Notes: a model not told the origin generated them from the sequence alone. A DNA stretch of 64,000 bases from Pelecanus crispus (GCF_030463565.1 NC_134675.1:20667862-20731861); one strand, 5' to 3'; positions 1-15,745 are shown, counted from the first letter of the stretch. Translations and numbers: made by a program.

Positions 1-175
1 TTTTTCTCCATACCAAATTGGGAAGTAATGCAATGAATAACTTCCAAAAGTAACCTGACCATAACAGCCAGCTTGCATTTTAACTGCTGATTTATATCAG
101 CTAGCTGTCACAAACAACTCCCCTAAACAGTTTCCAAAGTGGGCAAACAGGGAAAGGAAGAGGAAAAACAACATG

Positions 176-352
176 TCTGTTTCTCGCTTTCTCTCTCTTT
201 CACTAGCCTTTCTCTCTCTCTAGCTTTTTATCTATCTCGCCTTTTCATTCACTCTCAGTCTCGCTCTCACATTCTCGCTTTTGCTTTCTCTCTCTCTTGC
301 TCTCTCCCTCTATTTCGCTCTCTCTTCGTCTAGCTTTTGCTCTTGCTCTCAC
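176..352 (+). repeat. C/T-rich polypyrimidine tract
   Basis: About 175 bases made almost only of C and T on the plus strand (repeats of ctctct, tttct and tcgct). A longer tract of the same character lies at 7,600-8,170 beside ERV env sequence, so this one is probably an internal or 3' part of a related ERV. Open frames across it are low-complexity artefacts. Confidence 0.8.
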
Positions 353-1059
353 ACGGTGTGGGATAATAATGGAAGATTGGCAAGGAGGATTGTAAACATG
401 CTCAAGTGACTTGCAGCTGGGGTGTAGAAAAACACATATATCATTCTAATTGTTGTTTATCCTTGTGTGTTTGACAAGTAGAACATCCGTGTCTAGATAA
501 CATAGGCCTGTGATAGACTTGGAGGCACCTTATCGATCATGCTTGAGATTCCTGCCCTGCTACAGTGGTAAACTACGCCTGCGCGAATCCCTGATAAACA
601 GGCGAAAACAGCAGGTTTGGCGATCGGGGAGGCCACGATGGTGACTCCCTGTATTCCGGGATGGCCCAGTACTGAGCACTGGACCCCTGTGGCCACTTTC
701 CTGGCTACATTGGCTCCGCTGGAAGCATGGCCTGAAATAGATGACAGGGCAGTGGTTACCCCCCCCAGACAATTGAAACAGCTATGCGTGGATTGCCACA
801 GAAAGCGGCAGCGGAGTCTTCTTGCAAATTAGCGGGAAGATTGGGATGGTTATTAGTTACCGGTCTTAGAGCTCTTGATCATGAAGTTGTGGCATTACAG
901 AGTAAAATGAGAGAGTTGGAAAGGGAAGCCGGGACTTTACAAGATGCAAAGGCGATTGCACAAGAAGTAATTACTACTCAAGCAGAGCGGTGCCATGGGC
1001 TGCAAGGTACTGTAGAGCGGTTGGTAGCGCATATTGCTAATAAATGAGGGGACGTTCGT
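353..1059 (+). mobile_element. ERV internal fragment with coiled-coil ORF
   Basis: Sequence between a polypyrimidine tract and an LTR 3' end, so it is probably the internal part of a broken plus-strand ERV. A short frame at 784-1047 (87 codons) has regular heptad-like Leu/Val spacing with many Glu, Gln and Arg residues (around VVALQSKMRELEREAGTL), which looks like a coiled coil. An overlapping frame at 617-832 is Pro/Trp-rich. I do not recognise a specific retroviral protein; a gag or env fragment are both possible. The assignment to an ERV rests mainly on position. Confidence 0.45.
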
Positions 1060-1340
1060 AGTGATGGCGTTTGTCTTCCCAAGTAACCGTTACGTGTGAT
1101 GGAGCCCTGCTTTCCTGGAGATGGCTGAACACCTGCCTGCCGATGGGAAGTAGCGAACGAATTCCTTGTTTTGCTTTGCTTGCGTGCGCAGCTTTTGCTT
1201 TACCTATTAAACTGTCTTTATCTCAGCCCACGAGTTTTCTCATTTTTACTCTTCCGATTCTCTCCCCCATCCCACTGGGCGGGGAGTGAGCGAGTGGCTG
1301 TGTGGGGCTTAGTTGGCAGCTGGGGTTAAACCACCAGACA
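1060..1340 (+). mobile_element. 3' part of an ERV LTR (LTR type 2)
   Basis: Matches the 3' half of the LTR seen complete at 8,172-8,737 on the other strand, including cttcccaagtaaccgttac, a tattaaactgtc polyadenylation region and the terminal block gagcgagtggctgtgtgg...ggggttaaacc. It ends in CA at 1340. The 5' half is missing. It is followed directly by ATGGG and then by an antisense pol fragment. Confidence 0.75.
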
Positions 1341-2547
1341 ATGGGTGAGGGCATCATATCAAGGGGTGGCTCAGCATCCCCTTGCCACTGGATATTGTAC
1401 TTTGTCAACTTTCCTGTAAGTCCTGTTCTCCCCTTGACCCAGTTGTGATGTGCTTTTGGATTGTACTGGAGTATGCAATTCCCTGGGGAATGGAAACAGA
1501 CTCTCTGATTCTTTTGAGGATGGAGAACGGCATCCATATTTCTAAGGGTGCATCTTGTGTGGGTTCAATATCTAACAGAGCTACATAAGTAGCCAGCAGC
1601 AATTTTTCCCAGGGTGAATACCGTGATTGTGAACCTTGCCACCCCTTTGACCCAAACCATATGGGACTTAATCGGGCCTTATCAGGAGCTCATTGCCACA
1701 ATCCCCATTGATATCCTTTTTCTGCAAGTCCTTTATGTAGGCTAAAGGGGGCCCCTGGTGTTATTGGGCCCATAGTCTGATAGTCTAAAACATTGTGTAT
1801 TAATAAACAAAGTGCCTCTTCATGAGCAAATGTCCATTCCCAGGTAGCATGCTTCTTCAACAGATCGTATAAGGGTCGAGCAATTATATACTAAACCCTG
1901 CAATATGAGCTCACCAGAATCTTAAAGTTCCTAGGACTTGTCAGAGCTCCTTCTTATTGCAGGGTGAGCTCAACTCGGATATTTGCTGCAAGGTATCAGA
2001 GGGAACACACTTCCTGCCACTTTGCAAAGTTATGCCTAAAAATAGAACCGTTTGGCTAGGTCCCTGTCATTTAGCTTCAGGGATAGTAATTCCCTTATTT
2101 TCCAGATGGACTAGGATGGGATCACGCATTATTTGGACCTTATTGGGGGAATCTACTATAATTAAAATGTCATCTATATATTGATATACTATTACCCCTG
2201 TTTCCTGTGGGACTTGTTCTAATTCCCTAGCTAAAGCCTGATGTGACCATGTAGGGCTATGTTTGAATCCTTGGGGTAATCAGGTAAAAGTGTACTGTAT
2301 TCCACTTCAAGTGAAAGCGAGTATCTCTTGATCCTCAGGTTGTAATGGGACCATGAAAAACATATCCTTTACATCCAGGGCCACCATCCAAGGATGGGCC
2401 ACTTGCTCTATAGTGAAAACAAGATCCGTGATAGATGGGACGGCAATGTGTAAGGGTCCAGTATTTTCATTCAGTTTATGATAATCTACCATCAAACACC
2501 GGGTGCCATTAGGCTTACAGACAGGCCACGTGGGGGAGTTATATGGG
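1341..2547 (-). pseudogene. ERV-L-like pol fragment (RT to connection/RNase H region)
   Basis: Minus-strand translation shows retroviral reverse transcriptase: a VDYHKLNE block near 2,470-2,495, a YIDD active-site tetrapeptide near 2,170, a FLGI block, then connection and RNase H-like sequence down to 1,341. Many stops and frameshifts break it, so it is dead. The RT wording resembles class III (ERV-L) elements and differs from the younger family at 60-64 kb. Both ends abut LTR termini. Confidence 0.75.
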
Positions 2548-2726
2548 TGTACTGGTTTTGGCCGGGATAGAGTTAATTTTCTTCATAGTAGCTTGTATAG
2601 TGCTATGTTCTGGATTTGTGATGAAAACAGTGTTGATAACACAGGGATGTTTTAGTTATTGCTGAGCAGTGCTTATACAGCGTCAAGGCCTTTTCTGTTT
2701 CTCACACTGCCCTGCCAGCGAGAAGG
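2548..2726 (+). mobile_element. 5' part of an ERV LTR (LTR type 2)
   Basis: Starts TGTACTGGTTTTGGCCGGGA and follows the 5' third of the LTR at 8,172-8,737 (reverse complement) through the block ctgagcagtgcttatacag, then stops abruptly at a junction with a different LTR fragment. It is preceded by ATGGG. Confidence 0.75.
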
Positions 2727-3010
2727 AGAAAATAAGATGAAAAAAGCTTGTGGGTCAAGATAAGGACAGGGAGATCACTCACTAATTAATGTCACGGGCA
2801 AAACAGACTCAACTTTGGGAAATTAATTTAATTTATTGCCAATCAAACAGAACAGGATAATGAGAAATAAGATCAGATCTAAAAACACCTTCCCCTCAAC
2901 CCTCCCTTCTTCCTGGGCTCAACTTCACTCCCAACTCTTGCACCTCCTCCCCCCAAGGGGCACAAGGGGATGGGAAATGGGGGTTGCGGTCAGTTCATAA
3001 TGCTTTTTCT
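2727..3010 (-). mobile_element. Fragment of the long LTR type 5 (minus)
   Basis: Reverse complement of the 3' part of the complete 1.13-kb LTR at 13,495-14,628. It shares the blocks gtccttatcttgacccac, gcccgtgac and gaactgaccgcaaccccc in the same order. Only the last ~280 bp of that LTR is present. Confidence 0.75.
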
Positions 3011-3120
3011 CTTTGCTTCACCTCCAGAAATATGGTTGAAGCACAAGTTCCCCCAAAGAAATCCATCAATGTCACAAGCAAGGAGGTAGAATCATCTAAA
3101 ACCCCATCTCCTCGAGTATG

Positions 3121-3891
3121 TGTGAGACACTGAAAGAGTTAATGCCTCAAATATAGTGGTGAGGCAAGTTAAGGTCTGCATAGAGACAAGTTAAGGTCTC
3201 CATAGCGATAAATTGGGGTCTGCATAGCACCACAGGGAGAAGCCGATTGGCATGGAGCCAGGAGGCCTGTTCTGCCCTCTGATGGCCAAAGGTCATAGAA
3301 TCATGCGGAGTTCATTTGAGGAAGAGGCTCACGACCACCCAAAAGACCCCTTGCGACCACCACCCCACCACCCCCCCAGTGGTGCCTGTGCAGAAGATGG
3401 AGAACATTCTGGAACAAGCCTCAGGGGGGGCAAGACTAGAGGCGGGGACTGGCCTGTAAAAGACACAACTTCGAGGAGCCATGTGTGTACCCCCACCACT
3501 GGAGGGCTTCACACTGTTGCTGCTCTGGACCTGTCTTCCCCCACCTGGTGCTGCCAGCACAGCTGGAGGCCCTGTGCTCCAAGAGCAGCACGCCCACCAC
3601 CAGAGGACTGCTGTGTTTACCATCAACATTGTGGGATCCAAGGGTGGTGATATCTCTCTCTCCTCTTTCTTCCTTTTCCTTTCCTCTTATAAGTATTTGA
3701 ATTAGAAGCTATGTTGCCTATCGTTGTGCTTTCCTGGTTTGGGTTGCCTACCATTATGCTTTCCAAGTTCAGGTTGGTGTTTACCATCAATAAAGTGTTT
3801 AATTGATTGTTTGGTGGTGTTTCACCTTTAGCCCAAGGGAATCATAGAACCTCCACGATCCTCTCTAGACAGCCCAGTTTGGGTCATGACA
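3121..3891 (+). mobile_element. Solo LTR, TSD GTATG
   Basis: A 771-bp unit beginning TGTGAGAC and ending ATGACA, flanked by a perfect 5-bp duplication GTATG (3116-3120 and 3892-3896). An AATAAA signal near 3,789 and a tataag block near 3,688 set the plus orientation. Its sequence is unrelated to the other LTRs here, so it is a separate family. Frames inside it are not considered coding. Confidence 0.85.
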
Positions 3892-5466
3892 GTATGCAAA
3901 GGCTGAGCCTTGTCCCCCAAATGGGACAAAAGAAAGCTAACCTTTGCACAATCACTGTGAAAAGCACTATCCTAACCCTCCAAGAAAACTTTCATAAGAA
4001 ATGCAAAAAGAGAGGGATCCATATCCCCAGAAAAACAGGGAGGGAGGCAAAAAGCAGACATGGGGGAATCCCCCCAACCTGCAAAAGAATAGTTGTAGGA
4101 GGGGGAAAGGGGAGGTGAAGCAGCACCTGCCCTTTCTAGAGCCTCCAAACAAATAAGCTGCTCTATTGAGGCTTGAGTCTTCTCTCGTATCTCACCCAGC
4201 ATCCTCTGCAGACACACCTACAGGGACTTAGGGATCAGACATCTTCACCCAGTATTCCCAGCAGCAAGGGTATCTCTTTGAGCTAGTTGTCAGGGCAGGC
4301 TCAAGATGAGAGATGAAACCTTAGGATTCAAAGGCTCTAGCAGGCAGCAGCTTGAAGGGGCTGAGCTCTGCCTGCTAGCCAGTTTTATTAGCTCTCCTGA
4401 TAACAATGGCAGCTATAGACATAATATTTACAAAACGTTGTCTCCTTTGAATGGATACTCGTGTAACCATGACATATACTTTTGACTGTTTTAATATAAA
4501 AATGTTCAGGTTTTTTATGATCTTTTACAATGTAAAAGTTATACTACTACATCAAACATGCCCCTCAGTGCTGCTGCATTGCCATATTTATGCTTCTTTT
4601 ATTCTACTGCAGTGTTAGCTTTTGCAAAGATAATTTCAATTATAGGAATCTGTTACTCAGTTTTGAGTGTGACACATGTTCTCCTATTACCAGTTGTAGT
4701 TTAACTTGTCTTAAAAGATATAGGAAAATTTGGTTTTAAAATTCTAAATTTGATACATATATTTTTAATATTATGCACCACTCCTGTGAGTTTAGGATGT
4801 TTCAAGAATTGTTTTCTTCCTCTTTTTCTCCAAAAAAACCCACAAATGTCCTTATGGTTTTCCAGCAAAAATCATTTTTTTCAGGATAATGGCTATAATC
4901 CCTAATAAAGGAAAAGAGATCAAATATTTAATAAAATACATTGTTTGGCCAATTAGGCTTTGGAATTAAATCCATGGGCACAAAACCAAATAATTAAATA
5001 TTCTTTCAATTGCCCAGCTTTCAGCCCTTGTAATTTAGTAACTTCATTAATTCTCACATCACCATAATAGTACAAGCTTGGAATATAGAAAAGCAAAGAA
5101 GAAAAATCTTTTCATAAAGGCTGTCTAAGGATAATAGATAATACAAAAGAAGTTACAGATAATGGAAAAGAAATGGAGCCTGATTGTCAGTGCAATTGAC
5201 TGTTATTGATGCAGGAACCCACTAGTGAGCAAAGCTATCATAAGATTTAGGTACTTGATATTTTGGTCAGGGTGATAATGGAAAGAAAATCTAAAGTAGC
5301 TGCTAACCTGTAATGGTCTATGTTTTTCTCCACGATGAAGCAGCATCTAATACTGTTAACCAGTTTTTAAGTAAGTGGGGAAAACAAAGCCCAAGTACCT
5401 CAGTGTATCTTTGTTCTGTATGTAAAATCTTAGATGATTTTAAGAGCACTGCAATAACAATGAAAT
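3892..5466. other. KCNN2 intron 3 sequence, no gene seen
   Basis: The first ~430 bases are purine-rich on the plus strand and may be old ERV sequence, but no frame is recognisable. From about 4,330 the sequence is AT-rich ordinary intron with no supported gene, RNA or repeat. Confidence 0.5.
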
Positions 5467-5581
5467 GAGTTTTCTCACTTTTACCCTTCTGATTCTCTCC
5501 CCCATCCCACCGGGGGGGGGGGAAGCGAGGGAGCGAGCGGCTGCGTGGTGCTTAGTTGGCAGCTGGGGTTAAACCACGACA
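5467..5581 (+). mobile_element. Truncated 5' LTR of ERV element D
   Basis: The last ~115 bases of an LTR (gagttttctcacttttac...ggttaaaccacgaca) directly before a primer binding site. The upstream part of the LTR is absent and the sequence to the left is unrelated intron. Confidence 0.8.
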
Positions 5582-5589
5582 GTCCTTTT

Positions 5590-5607
5590 TGGTGCCCAAC
5601 GCGGGGC
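5590..5607 (+). promoter_or_regulatory. tRNA-Lys-type primer binding site of element D
   Basis: TGGTGCCCAACGCGGGGC lies 8 nt after the LTR end. It differs at two positions from the Lys-type site in element A at 30,651-30,668. In retroviruses this pairs with the 3' end of a host tRNA to prime minus-strand DNA synthesis. Confidence 0.8.
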
Positions 5608-6039
5608 TCGAAGGGTTCGAGGTAATGACAGACTTGATTGGAATGCGCTAGATCAAATTTATAGCTGTTATTGCTGTTTAGCTATTAATTGGCAGGCTCC
5701 TGTGCTTGCCATGGGGCTTGCTTGCCTTACTGTATGTTAGAGTCTAGTGCTCGTTAGTGGCTGCTTTTTGCTTTCGCTGCTTGCTGTACTGCTTATCATC
5801 TTACTCTGCTGTGCCTGGGAACATTTTGATAACAGCAATGGTGGTGCACCTGGGCTGGCAGATGGCCAGGGCATCGCTGCTGTTTCTGTGCTGCTGTACT
5901 GGGCAGGCTGGAACTCCAGTGTGAACTCAAGTCGAAGGGACTGTGACCTGAGGATGAGTCCACATGGGAGCAGGACACCCCGAAGTGTCTGTGGCCATGG
6001 TTATGTCTGTGCCGCAGCAGGTATACCTCTGAAGGGATT
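5608..6039 (+). mobile_element. ERV element D leader, gag and most of pol deleted
   Basis: Leader sequence after the PBS, including a short frame from about 5,747 that begins with a strongly hydrophobic stretch (CFLLSLLAVLLIILLCC). It passes straight into integrase coding sequence, so gag, protease and reverse transcriptase have been lost by internal deletion. The hydrophobic start recalls the hydrophobic N-terminus of the gag-like frame in element A. Confidence 0.6.
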
Positions 6040-6441
6040 GTGGCAGATGACTGGGCCAACATTGGCCCCCTGCCCCCGTCGAGGGGGTGGCGATACGTAT
6101 TCACTGCTGTGGATACAGTGTCAGGACTGTTTTTTGCTAAACCCACCAAATACGCTGATCAACATAGCACAATTGAAGCATTAGAACAACTCATTCATCA
6201 ATACGGACCTCCTCACCAAATACAAAGTGACCAAGGAACACACTTTAGTGGACATAATGTCCAAGATTGGGCTCAAGGGCTAGAGATAGATTGGATATTC
6301 CACATTGCCTACCATCCCCAAGCTAATGGCCTGATTGAAAGAATGAATGGGATGTTGAAGGAACAATTAAAAAAGCTAGCCAGTACTAAAACTTTACAAC
6401 ATTGGAGTTCACATCTTACTAAAGCAGGTTTTTTTTGTTAA
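6040..6441 (+). pseudogene. ERV-L-like integrase core (element D)
   Basis: Open frame of 133 codons with a retroviral integrase catalytic core. The TAVDTVSG block carries the first Asp, IQSDQGTHF the second Asp, and GLIERMNG the catalytic Glu, with the expected spacing between the last two. Integrase inserts retroviral DNA into host chromosomes. The zinc-binding N-terminus and most of pol are missing and the C-terminus breaks at a stop at 6,439-6,441, so it is a remnant. The wording around SDQGTHF and the Glu motif fits class III ERV-L-type integrases and differs clearly from the family at 35-37 and 60-64 kb. Confidence 0.8.
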
Positions 6442-6926
6442 ACAGCTGGAATATTCATAATCAAACACCCTATGATCATATTGCAACACCTCCAGCACAA
6501 AACATGGTGAGGACTGAAATTCTTCCAGATGGTATCTCTCCCAAAATATTAACTGCAGGGGAAAAGGAATTGTTTACACCGACGCATTGCGTGGTGGGAC
6601 CGTGACCTATTAGCCTAGACCTGAAGATTCATATAACCCCTGAGAATGCCATATGGTTCTGTACCCCAACTTCTCCTCTTATTTTACATACTCTGTTGAT
6701 ATCAGGTTCTCGAGTTCTTGTATTTCAGGTATCTTCGACAATACCTCTGCCTTATCTAGAGGAGATAGCATTGGAACGGTGTTATTGGTGTTGCAAACCC
6801 AACATCAAATTGAAGTTCAATCTGAAAAAGCGCAAGCCATAGCTCTTCAGTCTGTGTGGGTGATTACCCCACATCAGGTTATCAAACCCAGAGTAACATT
6901 AGCTGAAGGAGCTGGAGCAACAGCGT
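6442..6926 (+). pseudogene. Degraded region after integrase, element D
   Basis: Frames here are broken by many stops. One frame at 6,653-6,997 (114 codons) contains ITPHQVIKPRV and LLEGDDTPVFLPYP. I could not assign it; an integrase C-terminal tail or a dUTPase-like domain, which some ERV-L elements carry after integrase, are possibilities only. Confidence 0.35.
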
Positions 6927-7594
6927 ATGTATTACTGGAAGGAGATGACACTCCTGTTTTCCTCCCTTATCCCATGTTGGCTCGTCGTGCTTTGTAGTCT
7001 TGTACTACAAGCACATGCCCTGGATACATTTCCACAAGATCAACATGTAAATACTTGGATTTGGTTGGCCTCTAACTCACCTGCCTTTTGTATTGAGGGA
7101 GGATTAGCAGCTGCAGATCTCTTGACAGCGTGTTTCATTGGTGTGCCAACCCCAGTAGCTGTATTACAGAATTATTCTATGTTAAGTGCTTTTGATATTA
7201 ATGTTCCTCATTGTTATTCTTTCCAAGTAGGCAATGGCTGTATACCAAGGAACATTACAAAATCGATTGGTGGTGGACTATCTCCTTCTTCGACACCATA
7301 AATGCTGCTCCGATTTTGAAGGCATGTGTTGCTTCAACTGATGAATCAGCCAGCGTAGAGGACGACATTCAACATCTCCAGGACTTAATTCATCAAATGA
7401 AACAATCTACTGGTGGTGCCTGGCTAGCTGAGTGGTTTAATTCCCTGACAGGATGGGTGGGACACCTGATTCAAAGCATTATTGTAGGGATATGTTTATT
7501 CCTTTTTCTATATGTGTTTATTATGTGCCTCTGTAAATTACCCTGCCCTACACCCCACAAGCCCAAATGGACACCTGCACCCTGCCTGTGCTGA
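6927..7594 (+). pseudogene. env-like remnant of element D
   Basis: Two overlapping frames. The first (6,927-7,301) starts with a hydrophobic signal-peptide-like stretch ending near LVLQAHA and continues with NTWIWLASNSPAFC, like the start of a retroviral surface subunit. The second (7,211-7,594) ends with a membrane-anchor pattern: an amphipathic stretch with WFNSLTGWVGHL, then a roughly 22-residue hydrophobic segment (about 7,470-7,535), then a short Cys-rich tail. Together this suggests an envelope gene with a shortened middle. It is frameshifted and not functional. The presence of env separates element D from the env-less elements A to C. Confidence 0.6.
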
Positions 7595-7599
7595 CTCAC

Positions 7600-8171
7600 A
7601 TGCATGGTTTCTTGCTTTTGCTTCATCGCGTTCTCTCTTTTCCCCTCTTGCTCAGTCTCTTGCTTTTGCCCCGCGCTTCCTCTCTCTCGCTTGCTCAGTA
7701 TTTATCTCTCTCCCACTTTTTCTCTCTTCAACTCGCTTTGTCTCTTGTGTGCTTTCTCTCACTCTCACACTCTCGTTTTTGCTGTCTCTCTTGGTTTGTC
7801 TGTCTGCTCTCCCCCCCCCCCTTTCTCCCCCCCTTTCTCTTTCTCTCTTCCTATCTTACTCTCCCTCTCTTTCCTTCTCTCTCTTTCTCTATACATTTAT
7901 CTGTCTTTTAGTAGCTCTCTTCTCCGTTCCTCTTTTTCTCTCTCCTTCACTCTCTCTACCTCTCTCCCCCGCCCCTTCTCCCCATTTATCTTTTTTCTCT
8001 CTCTCACTTTTCTCTTTCTCCCCCCTTCTCTTTCTTTCTTTCTCTGTCTCTAACTTTTCCTTTCTCCTTCTTTGTCTCTCTGTTGCTCGCTCTCTTTCTT
8101 TCTCACCCCCTATTTATCTCTTTTCCCCTCTGTTTTTATCTATCTCTCTCCCCCTCCCTCCCCTCTTTGAC
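7600..8171 (+). repeat. Long C/T-rich polypyrimidine tract
   Basis: About 570 bases almost purely C and T on the plus strand, directly after the env-like remnant and ending exactly at an antisense LTR. Probably an ERV 3' internal region expanded by slippage. Frames of up to 229 codons across it are Ser/Leu/Phe low-complexity artefacts. Confidence 0.8.
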
Positions 8172-8737
8172 TGTTGCGGGTTAACCCCGGTAGGCAGCTA
8201 AGCCCCACACAGCCGCTCGCTCAGTCCCCCCCAGTGGGAGGGGGAAGAGAATCGGAAGGGTAAAAGTGAGAAAATACATGGGTTAAGATAAAGACAGTTT
8301 AATAGGGAAAGCAAAAGCTGTATGCACAAGCAAAGCAAAATAAGGAATTCATTCACTACTTCCCATCTTACTTTTCCAGGAAAGCAGGGCTTCATCACAT
8401 GTAACGGTTACTTGGGAAGACCAATGCCGTATCTCCACCCCACCACCACCTTTCTCCTCCTTTCCCTGAGCTTTTATTGCTGAGCATGATGGTATACGGT
8501 ATGGAATAACCCTTTGGCCAGTTGGGGTCAGCTGTCCTGGCTGTGTCCCCTCCCAATCTCTTGTGCACCCCTTGCTGGGTGTGGGCAGAGTGAGAAACAG
8601 AGAAGGTCTTGATGCTGTGTAAGCACTGCTCAGCAATTGGTGTGCTATCAACGCTATTTTGGTCACAAATCCAAAACATAGCACCATACAAGCTACTATG
8701 AAGAAAATTAACTCTGTCCCAGTCAAAACCAGTACAT
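8172..8737 (-). mobile_element. Complete LTR, type 2 (minus)
   Basis: In minus orientation it begins TGTACTGGTTTTGACTGGGA and ends GGTTAACCCGCAACA, 566 bp. The right flank (TCACC) does not match the left flank (TTGAC), so no target duplication survives. It therefore is not a simple solo LTR, and either a rearrangement or a neighbouring deletion is likely. Confidence 0.8.
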
Positions 8738-13489
<4,752 letters not shown>

Positions 13490-13494
13490 CAGTA

Positions 13495-14628
13495 TGTATT
13501 GGGTTTGCGTGGCAAGGTTTTGGTAGCGGGGCGGCTACAGGGGTAGCTTCTGTGAGAAGCTGCTAGAAGCTTCCCCTATGTCCGACAGAGCCAATGCCAG
13601 CCGGCTCCAAGACAGACCCGCCGCTGGCCAAGGCCGAGCCAATCAGCGACGGTGGTAGCGCATCTGGGATAACATATTTAAGAAGGGGAAAAAACCAACG
13701 GGACACCAACTGCAGCTGGAGTGAGGAGTGAGAATATGTGAGAGGAACAACTTTGCAGACACCAAGGTCAGTGAAGGAGGAGGGGGAGGAGGTGCTCCAG
13801 GCACCGGAGCAGAGATTCCCCTGCAGCCTGTGGTGAAGACCATGGTGAGGCAGGCTGTCCCCCTGCAGCCCATGGAGGTTAACGGTGGAGCACCTGCAGC
13901 CTGTAGAAGACCCCATGCCGGAGCAGGTGGATGTGCCCAAAGGAGGCTGTGACCCCATGGGAAGCCCATGCTGGAGCAGGCTGCTGGCAGGACCTGTGGA
14001 CCCATGGAGAGAGAGGAGCCCACACTGGAGCAGGTTTGCTGGCAGGACTTGTGACCCCGTGGGGGACCCACGCTGGAGCAGTCTGCTCCTGAAGGACTGC
14101 ATCCCTGTGGAAGGGACCCACGCTGTAGCAGTTCGTGAAGACCTGTAGCCTGTGGGAAGAAGTTGGAGAAGTTCGTGGAGGACTGTCTCCCGTGGGAGGG
14201 ACCCCACGCTGGAGCAGGGGAAGAGTGTGAGGAGTCCTCCCCTGAGGAGGAAGGAGCGGCAGAGACAACGTGTGATGAACTGACCGCAACCCCCATTCCC
14301 CGTCCCCCTGTGCTTCATGGGAGGAGGAGGTAGAGAAAAACGGGAGAAAAGTTAAGCCCGGGAAGAAGGGAGGGGTGGGAGGAAAGTGTTTTTAAGATTT
14401 GGTTTTATTTCTCATTACCCTCCTCAGTTTCAGTTGGTAATAAATTAAACTGATTTTCTCCAAGTCGAGTCTGTTTTGCCCGTGACGGTAATTGGTGAGT
14501 GATCTCCCTGTCCTTATCTTGACCCACGAGCTTTTCGTTATATTTTCTCTCCCCTGTCCAGTTGAGGAGGGGAGTGATAGAGCGGCTCTGGTGGGCACTT
14601 GGCATCCAGCCAGGGTCAACCCACCACA
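13495..14628 (+). mobile_element. Solo long LTR (type 5), TSD CAGTA
   Basis: A 1,134-bp LTR beginning TGTATTGGGTTTGCGTGGC and ending CAACCCACCACA, flanked by perfect CAGTA copies (13,490-13,494 and 14,629-14,633). It is antisense to KCNN2 inside intron 2. A tatttaaga box (about 13,675) and an aataaattaaa block (about 14,440) suggest a promoter and a polyadenylation site. The middle, 13,780-14,230, is an imperfect tandem array built on a cacgctggagcag unit. Frames of up to 251 codons on either strand arise from this GC-rich array and are not genes. Confidence 0.9.
13780..14230 (+). repeat. Degenerate minisatellite inside LTR
   Basis: Repeated variants of a phrase containing gacccacgctggagcag, each followed by a short spacer with ctgtgg or cgtgggag, at least six times with diverged spacing. 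It makes this LTR unusually long. Confidence 0.7.
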
Positions 14629-14633
14629 CAGTA

Positions 14634-15740
14634 TCACTGCTCTGCTGTAAGGAACAAAAAGGAAGCGATAAACAATGATAAAGTAGCATCAGCTGTACTC
14701 CTTGAGGCAGTCCTTGCAGAAGGAGAATCAACTGTACTCACAAAGGCATTGTGGCAATTGTTTCATTTAAAAATCCAAATTTTAAATGGTTAAATACTGG
14801 AGTCGCCTTACCCTTATAAAAGAACTGATGGAACTATGACACAGACTAGCAAAATATAGCCTCTGTGGCTGCTGTTCTACCAAATTTTTGACCAAACATT
14901 TTTCTATAGCTTCTAGTCCCCAAAATATCACTTAGGCAACTAAAAACAGCATTATAGTCCTCAGAGAGGAAGAAGGTATTAAGTACAAATAATTGAAAAT
15001 CATGTGGTGATTGGAGATAGACATCTCAAGCCTTTCCCTAACTAGGGGATGAAAAACACCTTCTTCCATCATCAGAAGGCATATAATCAAATGGTCTATA
15101 AATTATCCAAAGGCCTGTCCTCGATCTTTGAGAGCCTGTAGGAATTCCTGAGGACTCTACATCCTGAACACAGAGCAGAGAAGTTAGTAAGTTTAAGTCT
15201 TATATAAAGCCATGAGGCATCAAACACCACCTGCATGCAAAGCACAGAAGGCAAAGAATAATATTTTTCACAAAACTACATGAAAGCCTTGTTATCTTAT
15301 ATTTTCCAGAATGTTTCCCACATCCAGAGTTAAGACCAAATTTTCTAGTAGGTCATTAGAAATTGATCCACAAGATCTTGTGGATATAGCTATCTACACG
15401 AATGAAACATTCTTAGTTTGTTCAAATGGGGAAGTTAGACTATTCATACATGTACATGCACATACACACACACCCCTAATTATAAAAATGCCAATTTAAA
15501 AGAATGATTGTAAAAGTCTGGTACTTAGTTTCATCATAAAAATGATTTTTTGCATGGTATATTTATTTAAATTTGGTATCTCTATGCAAAATGAGTTTTT
15601 CATGGTTATTAATATCTTGCTATACACACTGTGTATGTCAGTGCATGTAAAGAAAATTTCATGTTAATGTGTGCTGGTGGCTAAGTAGGCTCGAAATGCT
15701 TCCCTCAAAGACAGCATTAAATCTGACCATCTCAGGAAGA
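14634..15740 (-). other. KCNN2: KCNN2 intron 2 between two solo LTRs
   Basis: Ordinary intron sequence with a short CA-rich stretch near 15,450. No gene or repeat recognised. Confidence 0.6.
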
Positions 15741-15745
15741 GATGT

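Noticed and set aside
3252..3705. Overlapping 70-130 codon frames
   Set aside because: They fall inside the solo LTR at 3,121-3,891 and show no known domain.
7512..8201. Frames of up to 229 codons rich in Ser, Leu and Phe
   Set aside because: Low-complexity readings of the polypyrimidine tract.
13563..14318. Minus-strand 251- and 217-codon frames
   Set aside because: They lie wholly within a GC-rich LTR bounded by a perfect target duplication; no domain is recognisable.
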